The position numbers and the translations under genes were made by a program. A DNA stretch of 64,000 bases, from positions 6,259-70,258 of the forward strand of contig DPXQ01000038.1 in NCBI GenBank assembly GCA_003527225.1. The letters are read 5' to 3'. Origin of the DNA: Rhizobium sp. (lineage in GTDB: Bacteria > Pseudomonadota > Alphaproteobacteria > Rhizobiales > Rhizobiaceae). This document shows positions 27,781 to 38,813 of the stretch, one piece after another (position 1 is the first letter of the stretch; each line of letters opens with the position of its first letter). The notes under the pieces are model-generated. The model worked only from the letters and a program-made list of their open reading frames with translations, made no database searches and had not been told where the DNA came from.

Positions 27781-28995
27781 ATGAACAAGATCAAGGTTGC
27801 AAACCCGGTCGTCGATCTCGACGGCGACGAGATGACCCGCATCATCTGGCAGTTCATCAAGGAAAAGCTGATCCTGCCCTATCTCGATCTCAACATCGAA
27901 TATTACGACCTCTCGGTGGAAAACCGCGACGCCACCAACGACCAGGTGACGATCGACGCGGCCTACGCCATCAAGAAGCACGGCGTCGGCATCAAGTGCG
28001 CCACGATCACGCCGGACGAAGCCCGCGTGAAGGAATTCAACCTCAAGGAAATGTGGAAGAGCCCGAACGGCACGATCCGCAACATCCTCGGCGGCGTCAT
28101 CTTCCGCGAGCCGATCATCTGCAAGAACGTTCCGCGGCTCGTTCCCGGCTGGACGAAGCCGATCGTCGTCGGTCGTCACGCATTCGGCGACCAGTACAAG
28201 GCAACCGACTTCAAGTTCCCCGGCAAGGGTACGCTGACCATCAAGTTCGTCGGCGAAGACGGCGCGGTGATCGAGAAGGAAGTCTACAAGGCACCGGGCG
28301 CCGGCGTTGCCATGGCCATGTACAACCTAGATGAATCGATCCGTGACTTTGCCCGCGCTTCGATGATGTACGGCCTGATGCGCAAGTGGCCGGTCTACCT
28401 GTCGACCAAGAACACCATCCTCAAGGCTTATGACGGCCGCTTCAAGGACATCTTCGAGGAAGTCTACCAGAACGAGTTCAAGGCTCAGTTCGACGAAGCC
28501 GGCATCATCTACGAACACCGCCTGATCGACGACATGGTCGCATCAGCGCTGAAGTGGTCCGGCGGCTATGTCTGGGCCTGCAAGAACTACGACGGCGACG
28601 TGCAGTCCGACACGGTTGCCCAGGGCTTCGGCTCGCTCGGCCTGATGACCTCGGTACTGCTGACCCCGGACGGCAAGACGGTCGAAGCCGAAGCCGCCCA
28701 CGGCACGGTGACCCGTCACTACCGCCAGCACCAGAAGGGCCAGGAAACCTCGACCAACTCGATCGCTTCGATCTTCGCCTGGACCCGCGGCCTCGCGCAC
28801 CGCGCCAAGCTCGACGACAATGCCGAGTTGGCAAAGTTCGCAACGACCCTCGAAAAGGTTTGCATCGACACCGTCGAGAGTGGTTTCATGACCAAGGACC
28901 TCGCCCTGCTGATCGGTCCCGACCAACCCTGGCTGTCGACGACCGCCTTCCTCGACAAGGTCGATGAGAACCTGCAGAAGGCCATGGCCGCCTAA
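27781..28995 (+). CDS. icd: NADP-dependent isocitrate dehydrogenase
   Basis: A 404-residue homodimeric enzyme of the eukaryote-like type II family, converting isocitrate to 2-oxoglutarate and NADPH. Substrate and metal residues lie in [29 protein letters not shown] and [24 protein letters not shown], and the NADP-binding region is [19 protein letters not shown] 27781 follows AGAGGC; the 30-codon longer reading spans the promoter. A strong terminator follows. Confidence 0.98.
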   Translation: MNKIKVANPVVDLDGDEMTRIIWQFIKEKLILPYLDLNIEYYDLSVENRDATNDQVTIDAAYAIKKHGVGIKCATITPDEARVKEFNLKEMWKSPNGTIRNILGGVIFREPIICKNVPRLVPGWTKPIVVGRHAFGDQYKATDFKFPGKGTLTIKFVGEDGAVIEKEVYKAPGAGVAMAMYNLDESIRDFARASMMYGLMRKWPVYLSTKNTILKAYDGRFKDIFEEVYQNEFKAQFDEAGIIYEHRLIDDMVASALKWSGGYVWACKNYDGDVQSDTVAQGFGSLGLMTSVLLTPDGKTVEAEAAHGTVTRHYRQHQKGQETSTNSIASIFAWTRGLAHRAKLDDNAELAKFATTLEKVCIDTVESGFMTKDLALLIGPDQPWLSTTAFLDKVDENLQKAMAA

Positions 28996-29020
28996 TCGGC
29001 CCTGACAAAGGATCTGTTGA

Positions 29021-29046
29021 AACCCGGCCTCGCGCCGGGTTTTTTA
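29021..29046 (+). terminator. Rho-independent terminator of icd
   Basis: Stem AACCCGGC (29021-29028) with GCCGGGTT (29034-29041), loop CTCGC, followed by a run of T to 29046. Confidence 0.92.
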
Positions 29047-29131
29047 TTGCGCTATCCGGTTGCCGGCTTGAACTTGCGGAAGATGGCTGATACGAATGGG
29101 AACATAAAGGGAACATTGAGGGAAGATCATC

Positions 29132-29755
29132 ATGCCGGATTTGACGCTCTTCACAAATCCGATGTCTCGCGGGCGCATCGCGCGCTGGATGTTGGAAGAA
29201 ACAGGACAGCCCTACCGGGCAGAGATCGTTCCCTTCGGCACGGCAATGAAATCCGAGGAATATCGCGCGGTAAATCCAATGGGCAAGGTTCCTGCGGTGC
29301 GTCATGGCGATACCGTCATCACCGAATGCGCGGCAATCTGCGCCTATCTGGCCGACACCTTTCCCGAGGCCGGCCTCGCGCCACCCACGGCCACGCGCGG
29401 CAGCTACTATCGCTGGCTGTTCTTCGCCGCCGGCCCGCTCGAAGCGGCCGTATCCAACCGTGTGCTCGGGTTTGTCGTGCCTGGCGACCGGAGCCGCATG
29501 ATCGGCTACGGCTCATTCGAGGATGTCATGGACACGCTCGAGGTCGCCGTATCGACCAATCCCTTCATTGCCGGGAAATCCTTTACCGCGGCCGACGTCT
29601 ATGTGGGTTCCCATATCGCCTGGGGTTTCCAGTTTGGTACGATCGAGAAGCGTCCGGCCTTCGCCGACTATCTCGCGCGCGTGACCGATCGTCCGGCATA
29701 TGCCCGCGCCGGCGCACTGGACAATGCAGCAATGCAGGAAATGCAGAAGGCTTAG
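29132..29755 (+). CDS. Glutathione S-transferase family protein
   Basis: A 207-residue cytoplasmic protein with a thioredoxin-like N-terminal domain (LTLFTNPMSRGRIARWMLEE; the catalytic Ser/Cys is likely among the MSRGR residues) and the cis-proline motif MGKVPAVRHGDTVITE. The helical C-terminal domain contains FIAGKSFTAADVYV with the conserved Asp cap. Substrate unknown. It follows the icd terminator with its own start and is monocistronic. Confidence 0.92.
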   Translation: MPDLTLFTNPMSRGRIARWMLEETGQPYRAEIVPFGTAMKSEEYRAVNPMGKVPAVRHGDTVITECAAICAYLADTFPEAGLAPPTATRGSYYRWLFFAAGPLEAAVSNRVLGFVVPGDRSRMIGYGSFEDVMDTLEVAVSTNPFIAGKSFTAADVYVGSHIAWGFQFGTIEKRPAFADYLARVTDRPAYARAGALDNAAMQEMQKA

Positions 29756-29841
29756 GCGCGGCGGGGAATACGTCGTGTTCCATTTGACCTGACGGGGCAT
29801 AGGCCAATGGACGGCCAAGCGTTTCGGGCGTAAGGCATTTT

Positions 29842-29872
29842 GACCGGCCCTCCGACAACCGCCGGTCTTCTT
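29842..29872 (+). terminator. Weak terminator candidate after GST gene
   Basis: Short stem GACCGG (29842-29847) with CCGGTC (29862-29867), large loop, followed by TTCTTTG. Marginal but appropriately placed about 90 bases downstream of the stop. Confidence 0.35.
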
Positions 29873-29963
29873 TGTCGCAGCCTGCGACTCTGATAATGAA
29901 CGGTCGGCACTTGCAAAACACCTGCCGCATCTCTTTCCGCTGGTTCCAAGGACAGCCGCGCCC

Positions 29964-31610
29964 ATGATTCAGAATTACACCCCAAAATTATTCAGCGTGT
30001 TTGCAGAAGGTTACAGCGCTCAGCGCCTCAAGGCAGACGCCATTGCCGGCCTTACCGTTGCCATTGTCGCGCTGCCGCTTTCCATGGCGATCGCCATCGC
30101 ATCCGGACTGACGCCGGACCGCGGGCTCTACACCGCGATTATCGGCGGTTTCCTTGTTTCCGCCTTGGGCGGCAGCCGACACCAGATCGGCGGACCCGCC
30201 GGCGCCTTCATTGTCCTCGTGGCGCTGACAGTGTCGCGCTACGGCGTCGAAGGCCTGATCCTTGCGACAGCAATGTCCGGCCTCTTCCTGATGCTTGCTG
30301 GCATCTTCCGGCTCGGAAACTACATCAAGTTCATTCCCTTCCCCGTCACGGTGGGCTTCACCGCCGGCATTGCCGTGATCATTTTCGCAAGTCAGGTCAG
30401 CGAATTGTTCGGGCTCACTCTCGCGGAGAAGGAGCCCGGACCGCTGGTCGAGAAGCTGGTGGCGCTCGGTGGGGCAGTTACGACCGTCAACCCATCCTCT
30501 GTCGGTGTTGCACTGCTTACGATCGGCACGATCCTCGCCCTTCGGAAATATCGCCCGACCTGGCCGGGCCTGCTGATCGCCGTCTGCCTGGCGTCCGTCG
30601 TTACAGCCCTGCTTGATCTCCCGGTCGCCACCATCGGTACCCGCTTCGGCGGAATTCCGCGCAGCCTGCCCCTCCCCTCGCTGCCGCATTTTACCCCCGA
30701 TCTGGCAATCGCAGTGCTGCCGGATGCTATCGCATTCGCCCTGCTCGGCGCGATCGAGTCGCTCCTGTCGGCCGTGGTTGCGGACGGCATGACCGGGCGG
30801 CGCCACCGCTCCAATGTGGAACTGATCGGCCAGGGGATCGCCAATATCGGCTCAGCCATCTTCGGCGGCATGTGCGTCACCGGCACGATCGCCCGCACCG
30901 CAACGAATGTGCGAGCAGGCGGCACGAGCCCGCTCGCCGGCATGCTGCACGCGGCCTTCCTGCTCCTCTTCATGGCGGTGGCCGCGCCTCTGGCAAGCTA
31001 CATTCCGCTGGCGGCTCTCGCAGGCGTACTGGCCATCGTTGCCTGGAACATGGTTGAAAGACCCGCCGTTGCCGCCATCATCCGGTCGTCACGCGGGGAC
31101 ACCGTGGTGCTCGCAGTGACCTTTCTCCTCGTCATCTTCCGCGATCTGACGGAAGGGATTGTGGTCGGCTTTGTTCTCGGCGCTCTGCTGTTCATCGACC
31201 GCATGGCCAAAAGTGTCACGGTTCAGCCGCACACCGACGATGATACACCCGAGCAGCCCCTGGACAATACCGAAAGTGATACGGTCGTCTATCGCATCGG
31301 CGGCGCGTTCTTCTTCGGAGCGGCCGCTACAGTCGGATCGGTCCTCGACCGAATTGCCGACCGGTACCGCTACTTCGTGCTCGATTGTTCCGCCATATCC
31401 TTCATGGATTCGACTGCGGCAAATGTGATCGAAGGAACTGTCCGCAAGGCGGAAAGGGCCGGCGTCGCCTTCTATATCGTCGGCGCGAGCCCGAAATTGC
31501 GTCACCTGTTGCAGATGCACGAAGTCCACACGCCACGGGTTCACTATGCCCCGAACCTGGAAACCGCCCGCGCGCGAATCGCGGTGCAGCGCAACGAAAA
31601 AGCCGCCTAG
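29964..31610 (+). CDS. SulP family anion transporter with STAS domain
   Basis: A 548-residue inner-membrane protein with about 12-14 helices (residues 25-420) and a C-terminal STAS domain (about 440-540; YFVLDCSAISFMDSTAAN). The N-terminal PLSMAIAIASG and SRHQIGGPAGAF segments are typical of SulP permeases. Members carry sulfate, bicarbonate, dicarboxylates or other anions; the substrate is not decided by sequence. No carbonic anhydrase or sulfate gene is adjacent. Confidence 0.93.
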   Translation: MIQNYTPKLFSVFAEGYSAQRLKADAIAGLTVAIVALPLSMAIAIASGLTPDRGLYTAIIGGFLVSALGGSRHQIGGPAGAFIVLVALTVSRYGVEGLILATAMSGLFLMLAGIFRLGNYIKFIPFPVTVGFTAGIAVIIFASQVSELFGLTLAEKEPGPLVEKLVALGGAVTTVNPSSVGVALLTIGTILALRKYRPTWPGLLIAVCLASVVTALLDLPVATIGTRFGGIPRSLPLPSLPHFTPDLAIAVLPDAIAFALLGAIESLLSAVVADGMTGRRHRSNVELIGQGIANIGSAIFGGMCVTGTIARTATNVRAGGTSPLAGMLHAAFLLLFMAVAAPLASYIPLAALAGVLAIVAWNMVERPAVAAIIRSSRGDTVVLAVTFLLVIFRDLTEGIVVGFVLGALLFIDRMAKSVTVQPHTDDDTPEQPLDNTESDTVVYRIGGAFFFGAAATVGSVLDRIADRYRYFVLDCSAISFMDSTAANVIEGTVRKAERAGVAFYIVGASPKLRHLLQMHEVHTPRVHYAPNLETARARIAVQRNEKAA

Positions 31611-31760
31611 CGACATTCGCCTGCGGCCCGAAAACTTCCCGCAGGATCAGAGGATGGGCGGCGATTGTCGCCGTCCATCGTCAAGGCATGAAGCTGGATT
31701 GATATGCGTGAGGACACTCCGGCAACCACCGGAAAACGACTATCCCACGCTCCGCCACTC

Positions 31761-31789
31761 AAAAATCCGGCCGCAAACCACCGGCCGGA
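31761..31789 (-). terminator. Rho-independent terminator of alaS
   Basis: Perfect 8-bp stem TCCGGCCG (31766-31773) with CGGCCGGA (31782-31789). On the minus strand the stem is followed by TTTTTGAG, so it ends the alaS transcript. Confidence 0.87.
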
Positions 31790-31804
31790 CCGCCGGATGA
31801 CGAT

Positions 31805-34465
31805 TTAACCGGCCAGCACGGCAGCAACGGCCTCAATTGCCGCTTCCGCCTTGGAGCCGTCCGGACCGCCGGCCTGAGCCATATCCACGCGTCCGCCGCC
31901 GCCCTTGCCGCCAAGCGCGGCAGAGGCTACGCGAACCAGATCGACGGCGCTGAACCGTTCGATGAGATCGGGTGTCACCGCCACGACCGCGCTTGCCTTG
32001 CCGTCTTCCGAGACGCCGACCAGTGCGACGACACCCGACCCGAGACTTGCCTTGCCGTCATCGGCAAGGCCCTTCAGGTCCTTCGGATCGACACCCGTGA
32101 TCGCTTTGCCGATGAAGCGAATACCGTTGACTTCCCGCACGGCCTCATCGCCGCCGGACTGTCCACCGCCCATGGCGAGCTTGCGCTTGGCCTCGGCCAG
32201 TTCCCGCTCGAGCTTTCGGCGCTCTTCCACCAGGGCCTCGACGCGGCCAACCACATCACCCGGCTGGACTTTCAAAGCCGAGGCGAGTTGCTTCATCCGT
32301 TCGTCCTGCTCACTGAGGTAGGCGCGAGCGGCCTCGCCGGTGACTGCCTCGATGCGTCGCACGCCGGCTCCGACAGCACTCTCCGACAAGATCCGCACCA
32401 GGCCGATCTCGCCGGTCGCGGACACGTGGGTGCCACCGCATAGTTCGACCGAATACGGCTTCCCCGCCTTGGGGCCCGAAAGCGCCGTACCCATCGAAAC
32501 GACCCGTACCTCGTCGCCGTATTTCTCGCCGAAGAGAGCCATGGCGCCTTCGGCGATGGCATCATCCACGCTCATGAGACGCGTGTTGACAGGTGCGTTC
32601 TGGACGATGATGTCGTTGGCCATATCCTCGACGATCTTCAGTTCCTCGGCCGACATCGGCTTGGGGTGGGATACGTCGAAGCGTAGCCGTTCAGGTGCCA
32701 CCAGCGATCCCTTCTGCGCGACGTGGGTACCAAGTATCTCGCGCAGCGCCTCGTGAATGAGATGGGTCGCGGAATGGTTGGCGCGCAAGCGCGCGCGCCG
32801 TGCATGGTCGACTGTCAGCGAAACGGCATCGCCGGTCCTGACGGTGCCTTCACGCACGACTGCGCTATGGACGAAGAGGCCCTCGCCCTTCTTCTGTGTA
32901 TCGCTGACATCGAGAACGGCATTGTCGGTGGAAATGGTTCCGGCGTCTCCCATCTGGCCACCGGACTCACCGTAAAACGGCGTCTGATTGACGACGACTT
33001 GCACGCTGTCACCGTTCGCGGCACTCTCGACGGCGGCACCGTCGCGAACGATCGCCTGCACCTGTCCTTCAGCCGTTTCCGAGCTGTAGCCGAGAAACTC
33101 CGTGGCGCCGTACTTTTCCTTCAGCTCGAACCAGATACTCTCGGTCGCCTTGTCGCCCGAGCCGGCCCAGTGGGAGCGGGCCTCTGCCTTCTGACGCTGC
33201 ATGGCATCGTTGAAACCCATCAGATCCACGCCGATTTCGCGCGACCGCAAGGCATCCTGCGTAAGGTCGAGCGGAAAGCCATAGGTGTCATAGAGCTTGA
33301 ATGCGGTCTCGCCATCCAGGCTATCACCCTTCGAAAGATTCGCGGTCGCGTCGGAAAGCAACGACAGCCCCCGCTCCAGGGTCTTGCGGAATCGGCTTTC
33401 CTCGAGCTTCAGCGTCTCGGAAATCAGCGCCTCGGCCCGAACAAGCTCCGGATAGGCGCGCCCCATCTGCTGCACCAGCACCGGCAACAGCCTGTAGATG
33501 ATCGGCTCGCGTGCACCGAGCAATTCAGCGTGGCGCATTGCCCGCCGCATGATCCGGCGAAGCACATAGCCTCGACCCTCGTTCGACGGCAGCACACCAT
33601 CGGCAATCAGGAAGGCCGAAGAGCGCAAGTGGTCGGCGATGACCCGGTGGCTGGCGCGGCGTTCGCCTTCGGCCGGAACGCCCGTCAGATCGACCGAAGC
33701 GCTGATCAGCGCACGGAACAGATCGATATCGTAGTTGTCGTGATGGCCCTGCAGCAGGGCCGCAATCCGCTCGAGCCCCATCCCGGTGTCGATCGAAGGC
33801 CGCGGAAGGTCCACGCGCTGCTCCTTGGTCACCTGCTCGTATTGCATGAAGACGAGGTTCCAGATCTCGATGAAACGGTCGCCATCCTCTTCCGGCGATC
33901 CCGGAGGGCCGCCCCAGATGTGGTCGCCGTGGTCGTAGAAGATCTCCGAACAGGGACCGCAGGGACCGGTATCTCCCATGGCCCAGAAATTGTCGCTCGT
34001 CGGGATACGGATGATGCGATCGTCGGAAAGGCCGGCGATCTTCTTCCAAAGATCGAAGGCCTCATCGTCGGTATGATAGACCGTGACCAGCAGACGATTG
34101 CGGTCGATACCGAACTCCTTGGTTATCAGGTTCCAGGCGAGCTCGATCGCCCGATCCTTGAAATAGTCCCCGAAGGAAAAATTGCCGAGCATCTCGAAGA
34201 AGGTGTGGTGGCGCGCGGTGTAGCCGACATTGTCGAGGTCATTATGCTTGCCGCCGGCGCGCACGCATTTCTGTGCTGTAGCGGCAGTCTTGTAAGGGCG
34301 GTGTTCGAGGCCCGTGAAGACGTTCTTGAACTGCACCATGCCGGCATTGGTGAACATCAACGTCGGGTCGTTGCGTGGCACCAGCGGGCTTGACGGCACC
34401 GTCTCGTGGCCATTCGCCTTGAAATAATCGAGAAAAGTCGACCTGATGTCGTTTACGCCGCTCAT
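31805..34465 (-). CDS. alaS: Alanine--tRNA ligase
   Basis: An 886-residue class II synthetase with all domains: catalytic core (start [28 protein letters not shown] motif 2 region), tRNA-recognition helices, editing domain with zinc ligands ([11 protein letters not shown] and [13 protein letters not shown]) and the C-terminal C-Ala domain ([13 protein letters not shown]). ATG 34465 follows GAAGGGCG; a 16-codon extension has no ribosome site. Orientation recA then alaS on the same strand is usual in Rhizobiales. Confidence 0.98.
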   Translation of the reverse strand: MSGVNDIRSTFLDYFKANGHETVPSSPLVPRNDPTLMFTNAGMVQFKNVFTGLEHRPYKTAATAQKCVRAGGKHNDLDNVGYTARHHTFFEMLGNFSFGDYFKDRAIELAWNLITKEFGIDRNRLLVTVYHTDDEAFDLWKKIAGLSDDRIIRIPTSDNFWAMGDTGPCGPCSEIFYDHGDHIWGGPPGSPEEDGDRFIEIWNLVFMQYEQVTKEQRVDLPRPSIDTGMGLERIAALLQGHHDNYDIDLFRALISASVDLTGVPAEGERRASHRVIADHLRSSAFLIADGVLPSNEGRGYVLRRIMRRAMRHAELLGAREPIIYRLLPVLVQQMGRAYPELVRAEALISETLKLEESRFRKTLERGLSLLSDATANLSKGDSLDGETAFKLYDTYGFPLDLTQDALRSREIGVDLMGFNDAMQRQKAEARSHWAGSGDKATESIWFELKEKYGATEFLGYSSETAEGQVQAIVRDGAAVESAANGDSVQVVVNQTPFYGESGGQMGDAGTISTDNAVLDVSDTQKKGEGLFVHSAVVREGTVRTGDAVSLTVDHARRARLRANHSATHLIHEALREILGTHVAQKGSLVAPERLRFDVSHPKPMSAEELKIVEDMANDIIVQNAPVNTRLMSVDDAIAEGAMALFGEKYGDEVRVVSMGTALSGPKAGKPYSVELCGGTHVSATGEIGLVRILSESAVGAGVRRIEAVTGEAARAYLSEQDERMKQLASALKVQPGDVVGRVEALVEERRKLERELAEAKRKLAMGGGQSGGDEAVREVNGIRFIGKAITGVDPKDLKGLADDGKASLGSGVVALVGVSEDGKASAVVAVTPDLIERFSAVDLVRVASAALGGKGGGGRVDMAQAGGPDGSKAEAAIEAVAAVLAG

Positions 34466-34553
34466 GTCACGCCCTTCATTGCTGCCGGATGCCGGCCAAA
34501 CCTCAAAAATCAATGGCTTTTATCGCCCACCACCAGCACTGTCCAGCCAGACC

Positions 34554-34592
34554 AAGAAAAACCGGCCATACATCTTCCGATATATGGCCGGT
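34554..34592 (-). terminator. Rho-independent terminator of recA
   Basis: Perfect 10-bp stem ACCGGCCATA (34561-34570) with TATGGCCGGT (34583-34592). On the minus strand it is followed by TTTTCTT. It separates recA from alaS. Confidence 0.87.
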
Positions 34593-34622
34593 CGGTAACA
34601 GAACTAGAAGAACGTGCGCGGA

Positions 34623-35711
<1,089 letters not shown>

Positions 35712-35767
35712 TCGATCCACCTTTAGGTTATTGAAGCCGCATAGGCAATGAAGCAGCCGATGCACCA

Positions 35768-35796
35768 TGCGTACACGTTTTGTTCTCTTCTGGCAA
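35768..35796 (-). promoter_or_regulatory. recA sigma-70 promoter
   Basis: On the minus strand TTGCCA (35796-35791) and TACGCA (35773-35768) are separated by exactly 17 bases, 57 bases before the recA start. The -35 box lies inside the SOS operator, so repression by LexA is direct. Confidence 0.72.
35780..35796. promoter_or_regulatory. SOS (LexA) operator, TTG-N11-CAA type
   Basis: TTG at 35780-35782 and CAA at 35794-35796 with an 11-base spacer reproduce the TTG-N11-CAA operator defined for Rhizobium etli recA. GAAC, a half of the other alphaproteobacterial SOS motif, also occurs within it on the minus strand, without a second half at the right distance. Confidence 0.8.
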
Positions 35797-35954
35797 GTCC
35801 CATTCAACACATTGAATAGACTTGCAACCTTGCCATACGTTCACGTTTCGTCCCAATCGCCGGCGAAACGGTGCATCGCGCATATGCAGGACGCATGGCC
35901 GGCGCCGAAGGGCACCGGCGATTCGCCATCCGAAACAAGGGAACGGACGACGTC

Positions 35955-36899
35955 ATGACCGGCAGCATCCTCGTCATCGGCGGCGCGCATATGGATCGTC
36001 GGGGCCGGATCGACGGCACCACGGCCATGGGGGCTAGCAATCCCGGCCGCTGGATCGAGGAGCCGGGCGGCGGCGGGCTGAACGCAGCCAGAAGCCTCTC
36101 GCGTCTCGGCCAGAACGTCCGCCTGATCGCCCCGCGGGGCGGCGACCGCGCCGGAGAACGGGTCGCGGAGGCCGCATGCAAGGCAGGTATCGACGATTGC
36201 CCCGTCGTATTCCTCGACCGAGCAACCCCGAGTTACACGGCCATCCTCGAGAAGGACGGCAATCTCATCATAGCACTCGCGGACATGGATCTCTATGACA
36301 TGTTCACGCCGCGCCGACTGCGGGCGCGTTCCCTGCGAGATTCCCTCGACATGGCCCGCCTTGTCCTCTGCGACGCCAATCTTCCCGAGGAGACGCTGAC
36401 CGCCCTCGCCGAAGAGGCGGCCACGCGACGTCTGCCGATTTCGGCAATCGCGATCTCTCCAGCCAAGGTCGTGCGGCTTCGCCCCAGCCTGAAGCACCTC
36501 GACTGCCTGTTCATGAATGCGGCCGAGGCGCAAGCTCTCGCCGGGGAACGACCGGTGCACCCGGAGGGGTGGCCCGCGCTGCTTCGCGGCGCTGGGTTGA
36601 AAGCCGGCGTGGTAACGAGCGGCAGCGGAACGGCGGTCGCATTCGATCAGGTGTCCGTCGCAACCCTTTCGCCGCCCCGGCTTGAATCAGTCATCGACGT
36701 CACGGGCGCCGGCGATGCCTTCGCGGCCGGATTCATCGCCGCCCGCCTCGATGGCGCGAACCTGGGCGAAGCGCTCCGCAATGGCGCGGCCGTTGCCGCG
36801 CTGACGCTGCTGTCGCCCCATGCCACGGCTGAAAACCTGACCCGCGATCTTCTAAAATTAAATCTGGCCCTTGTACCAGATGCAAAAATCCTGTCATGA
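35955..36899 (+). CDS. psuK: PfkB-family kinase, pseudouridine kinase PsuK
   Basis: A 314-residue ribokinase-like enzyme. The N-terminal glycine pair (EPGGGGLNAARSLSRLG) and the C-terminal VTGAGDAFAAGF anion-hole/catalytic Asp are intact. PsuK phosphorylates pseudouridine to pseudouridine 5'-phosphate; the assignment rests on the adjacent psuG. I start at ATG 35955, with GGAACGG upstream. It is divergent from recA. Confidence 0.83.
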   Translation: MTGSILVIGGAHMDRRGRIDGTTAMGASNPGRWIEEPGGGGLNAARSLSRLGQNVRLIAPRGGDRAGERVAEAACKAGIDDCPVVFLDRATPSYTAILEKDGNLIIALADMDLYDMFTPRRLRARSLRDSLDMARLVLCDANLPEETLTALAEEAATRRLPISAIAISPAKVVRLRPSLKHLDCLFMNAAEAQALAGERPVHPEGWPALLRGAGLKAGVVTSGSGTAVAFDQVSVATLSPPRLESVIDVTGAGDAFAAGFIAARLDGANLGEALRNGAAVAALTLLSPHATAENLTRDLLKLNLALVPDAKILS

Positions 36900-36927
36900 C
36901 ATGCAGTCTCCAAAACCGGGAGCCCTT

Positions 36928-37854
36928 ATGACCAAAGCCATCTCGCCACTGCTGCCGATCGTCTATTCCAGGGAAGTTGCCGCCGCCAAGGTTCGGGGCG
37001 CGCCGCTCGTTGCACTGGAATCAACGATCATTACCCATGGCATGCCTTACCCCGGAAATCTCAACATGGCGCGCAGCGTCGAGGCGATCATCCGGGAGCA
37101 AGGCGCGGTTCCTGCCACCATCGCCGTCATCGACGGCGTGCTGCATATCGGCCTCGAAGACGACCAGATCGCCACGCTCGCCCAATTGCCGAATGTCATG
37201 AAGCTTTCGCGCGCGGATATTGCCTTTGCCATAGCGGAGCGCCGCAGCGGCGCCACCACCGTGGCCGCCACCATGATTGCTGCCGACAGGGCCGGCATCT
37301 CGGTCTTTGCGACCGGCGGCATCGGCGGCGTCCATCGCGGCGGCGAAGAGAGCCTAGATATATCCGCCGATCTCGAAGAACTGGCCCGCACAGCCGTCAT
37401 CGTGGTTTCGGCAGGCCCCAAGGCCATTCTCGATATTCCGAAAACACTCGAGGTGCTGGAAACCCGGGGTGTGCCGGTCGTCACCTATGACAGCGAGGAA
37501 TTCCCGGCTTTCTGGTCGCGCAATTCCGGGCTTCGCAGCCCCCTTTCGCTGTCCAGTCCGGCAGCGATCGCCAATTTCCAGCTTATGCGCCAGCAACTCG
37601 GGCTCGGCGGCGGCATCCTGATCGCCAATCCGGTTCCCGAGGAAGACGAGATACCGCGCGAGGAGATGGAAATCTACATCGGCCGCGCGCTGGCCAATGC
37701 CGAACGCGAAGAAGTTTCCGGCAAGGATGTCACGCCCTTCCTTCTCGACAACATCTTTCATCTGACCCAGGGGCGTAGCTTGAAGACCAACATCGCCCTC
37801 GTGGAGAACAACGCCCGTCTCGCTGCCGAAATTGCTGTGGCAATGAACGCCTGA
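36928..37854 (+). CDS. psuG: Pseudouridine-5'-phosphate glycosidase
   Basis: A 308-residue enzyme that splits pseudouridine 5'-phosphate into uracil and ribose 5-phosphate. The family motifs LESTIITHGMPYP near residue 30, FATGGIGGVHRGGE near 130 and DNIFHLTQGRSLKTN near 280 are all present. ATG 36928 follows GGGAG, 28 bases after psuK, so the two form an operon for salvage of modified nucleosides from RNA turnover. No nucleoside transporter is adjacent. Confidence 0.96.
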   Translation: MTKAISPLLPIVYSREVAAAKVRGAPLVALESTIITHGMPYPGNLNMARSVEAIIREQGAVPATIAVIDGVLHIGLEDDQIATLAQLPNVMKLSRADIAFAIAERRSGATTVAATMIAADRAGISVFATGGIGGVHRGGEESLDISADLEELARTAVIVVSAGPKAILDIPKTLEVLETRGVPVVTYDSEEFPAFWSRNSGLRSPLSLSSPAAIANFQLMRQQLGLGGGILIANPVPEEDEIPREEMEIYIGRALANAEREEVSGKDVTPFLLDNIFHLTQGRSLKTNIALVENNARLAAEIAVAMNA

Positions 37855-37876
37855 CATTGTGAGCGAAAACCAATCG

Positions 37877-37908
37877 ACGTTACGGAATGTTTCCTACGTT
37901 ACGTAATG
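37877..37908. repeat. Direct repeat in convergent intergenic region
   Basis: ACGTTACGGAATG (37877-37889) and ACGTTACGTAATG (37896-37908) match at 12 of 13 positions and are 19 bases apart, nearly two helical turns. The second copy contains the palindrome TTACGTAA. The site lies between the ends of psuG and the LuxR-type gene. Confidence 0.6.
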
Positions 37909-37918
37909 CAGATCGGAC

Positions 37919-38653
37919 TTAGCGAAGATATCCGGCCCGTGTCGCTACAGCGACTGCATGCTCTACGGTTTCGGTACCAAGCTTGCGGCAGAGCGAATTG
38001 AGCAGGTAATTGATCGTCCTTACCGAAAGCGAGAGTTTTCGTGAGATCTGGGACGTCTCCATCCCCTGTGCGGCCATCTTCAGGCACTCCATCTCAAGGG
38101 ACGAGATACGGACACCATCTTCGTCGCGACGTTCTTCGAGCGCGTTCACCCGGTCGAGGAGATGGGTCGCCAGGACGCCAAGGTCTTCCAGCTCCGCGCC
38201 CGTCAGCGGTTCGCGGGTTCCGTAGAAAGCCAGGTCGCGCTTCTGGCTATCCAGCGTCGCGAGTGAAAAATAGACCCCACGGTGCATTCCATAGCGGTTC
38301 ATCAGATCCGCCAGTATCAGGCGCTCTGGCGTCGCCCTCGCTCCCCGCAGATATTCAGTCGACCATTGAAACGCCTGGGTCGCTGTCGAGGTCCGCACAG
38401 CTTCGGGCGCTCCCTTCAGATTGCCGATTGCATCGTAGCCATCGAAAAAGGCGTCAGGAACGTTGGTGAGCAGCAGCCGGTCCCTGTGCCTGACCGTGCT
38501 GCCGGCCGTGGCGGCGTAGATCTTGTAGAAGTCAAAACCGAGATAGTCCTGAATTAGTACTGTCGATGCGCCGATATCGGCAAGGGTTTCGGCCATCTGG
38601 ATCGCCGCAACGATGTGCTTCTTGATCAGGACCCGGTCATCCGTGCCTGGCAT
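37919..38653 (-). CDS. LuxR-type transcriptional regulator
   Basis: A 244-residue regulator. A C-terminal LuxR helix-turn-helix (about 180-240; LEMECLKMAAQGMETSQISRKL, then LSVRTINYLLNSLCRKLG) is clear. The N-terminal part is about the size of an autoinducer-binding domain, but I cannot match all the ligand residues of quorum-sensing LuxR proteins, so it may be a solo or bind another ligand. No luxI gene is present. ATG 38653 is used; ATG 38680 would add nine residues. Confidence 0.85.
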   Translation of the reverse strand: MPGTDDRVLIKKHIVAAIQMAETLADIGASTVLIQDYLGFDFYKIYAATAGSTVRHRDRLLLTNVPDAFFDGYDAIGNLKGAPEAVRTSTATQAFQWSTEYLRGARATPERLILADLMNRYGMHRGVYFSLATLDSQKRDLAFYGTREPLTGAELEDLGVLATHLLDRVNALEERRDEDGVRISSLEMECLKMAAQGMETSQISRKLSLSVRTINYLLNSLCRKLGTETVEHAVAVATRAGYLR

Positions 38654-38783
38654 GTCATCCCAGCCTCTTGCCGTCAGCACCGGCCGAGACGCCGCGCCAA
38701 TGCGATTGAACTGCGAACAAAAGGTTCAATGCCCCGGTATGTACGAAAACTGTTCCGTCTCGCCAAAATCAAAGAGTCACTTA

Positions 38784-38813
38784 AGGCTATGCGAAATCGA
38801 TGACTTTTGTCAA
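38784..38813 (-). promoter_or_regulatory. Candidate promoter of the LuxR-type gene
   Basis: On the minus strand a perfect TTGACA -35 (38813-38808) is followed after 17-18 bases by a weak ATAGCC/TAGCCT -10. It overlaps the 3' end of cckA. Confidence 0.35.

Noticed and set aside
32723..34393. A 556-codon plus-strand ORF opposite alaS
   Set aside because: Antisense shadow of alaS with no plausible start signal or family.
37919..38680. A quorum-sensing LuxI/LuxR pair
   Set aside because: A LuxR-type regulator is present but no luxI-like gene is in the window, and not all autoinducer-binding residues could be matched.
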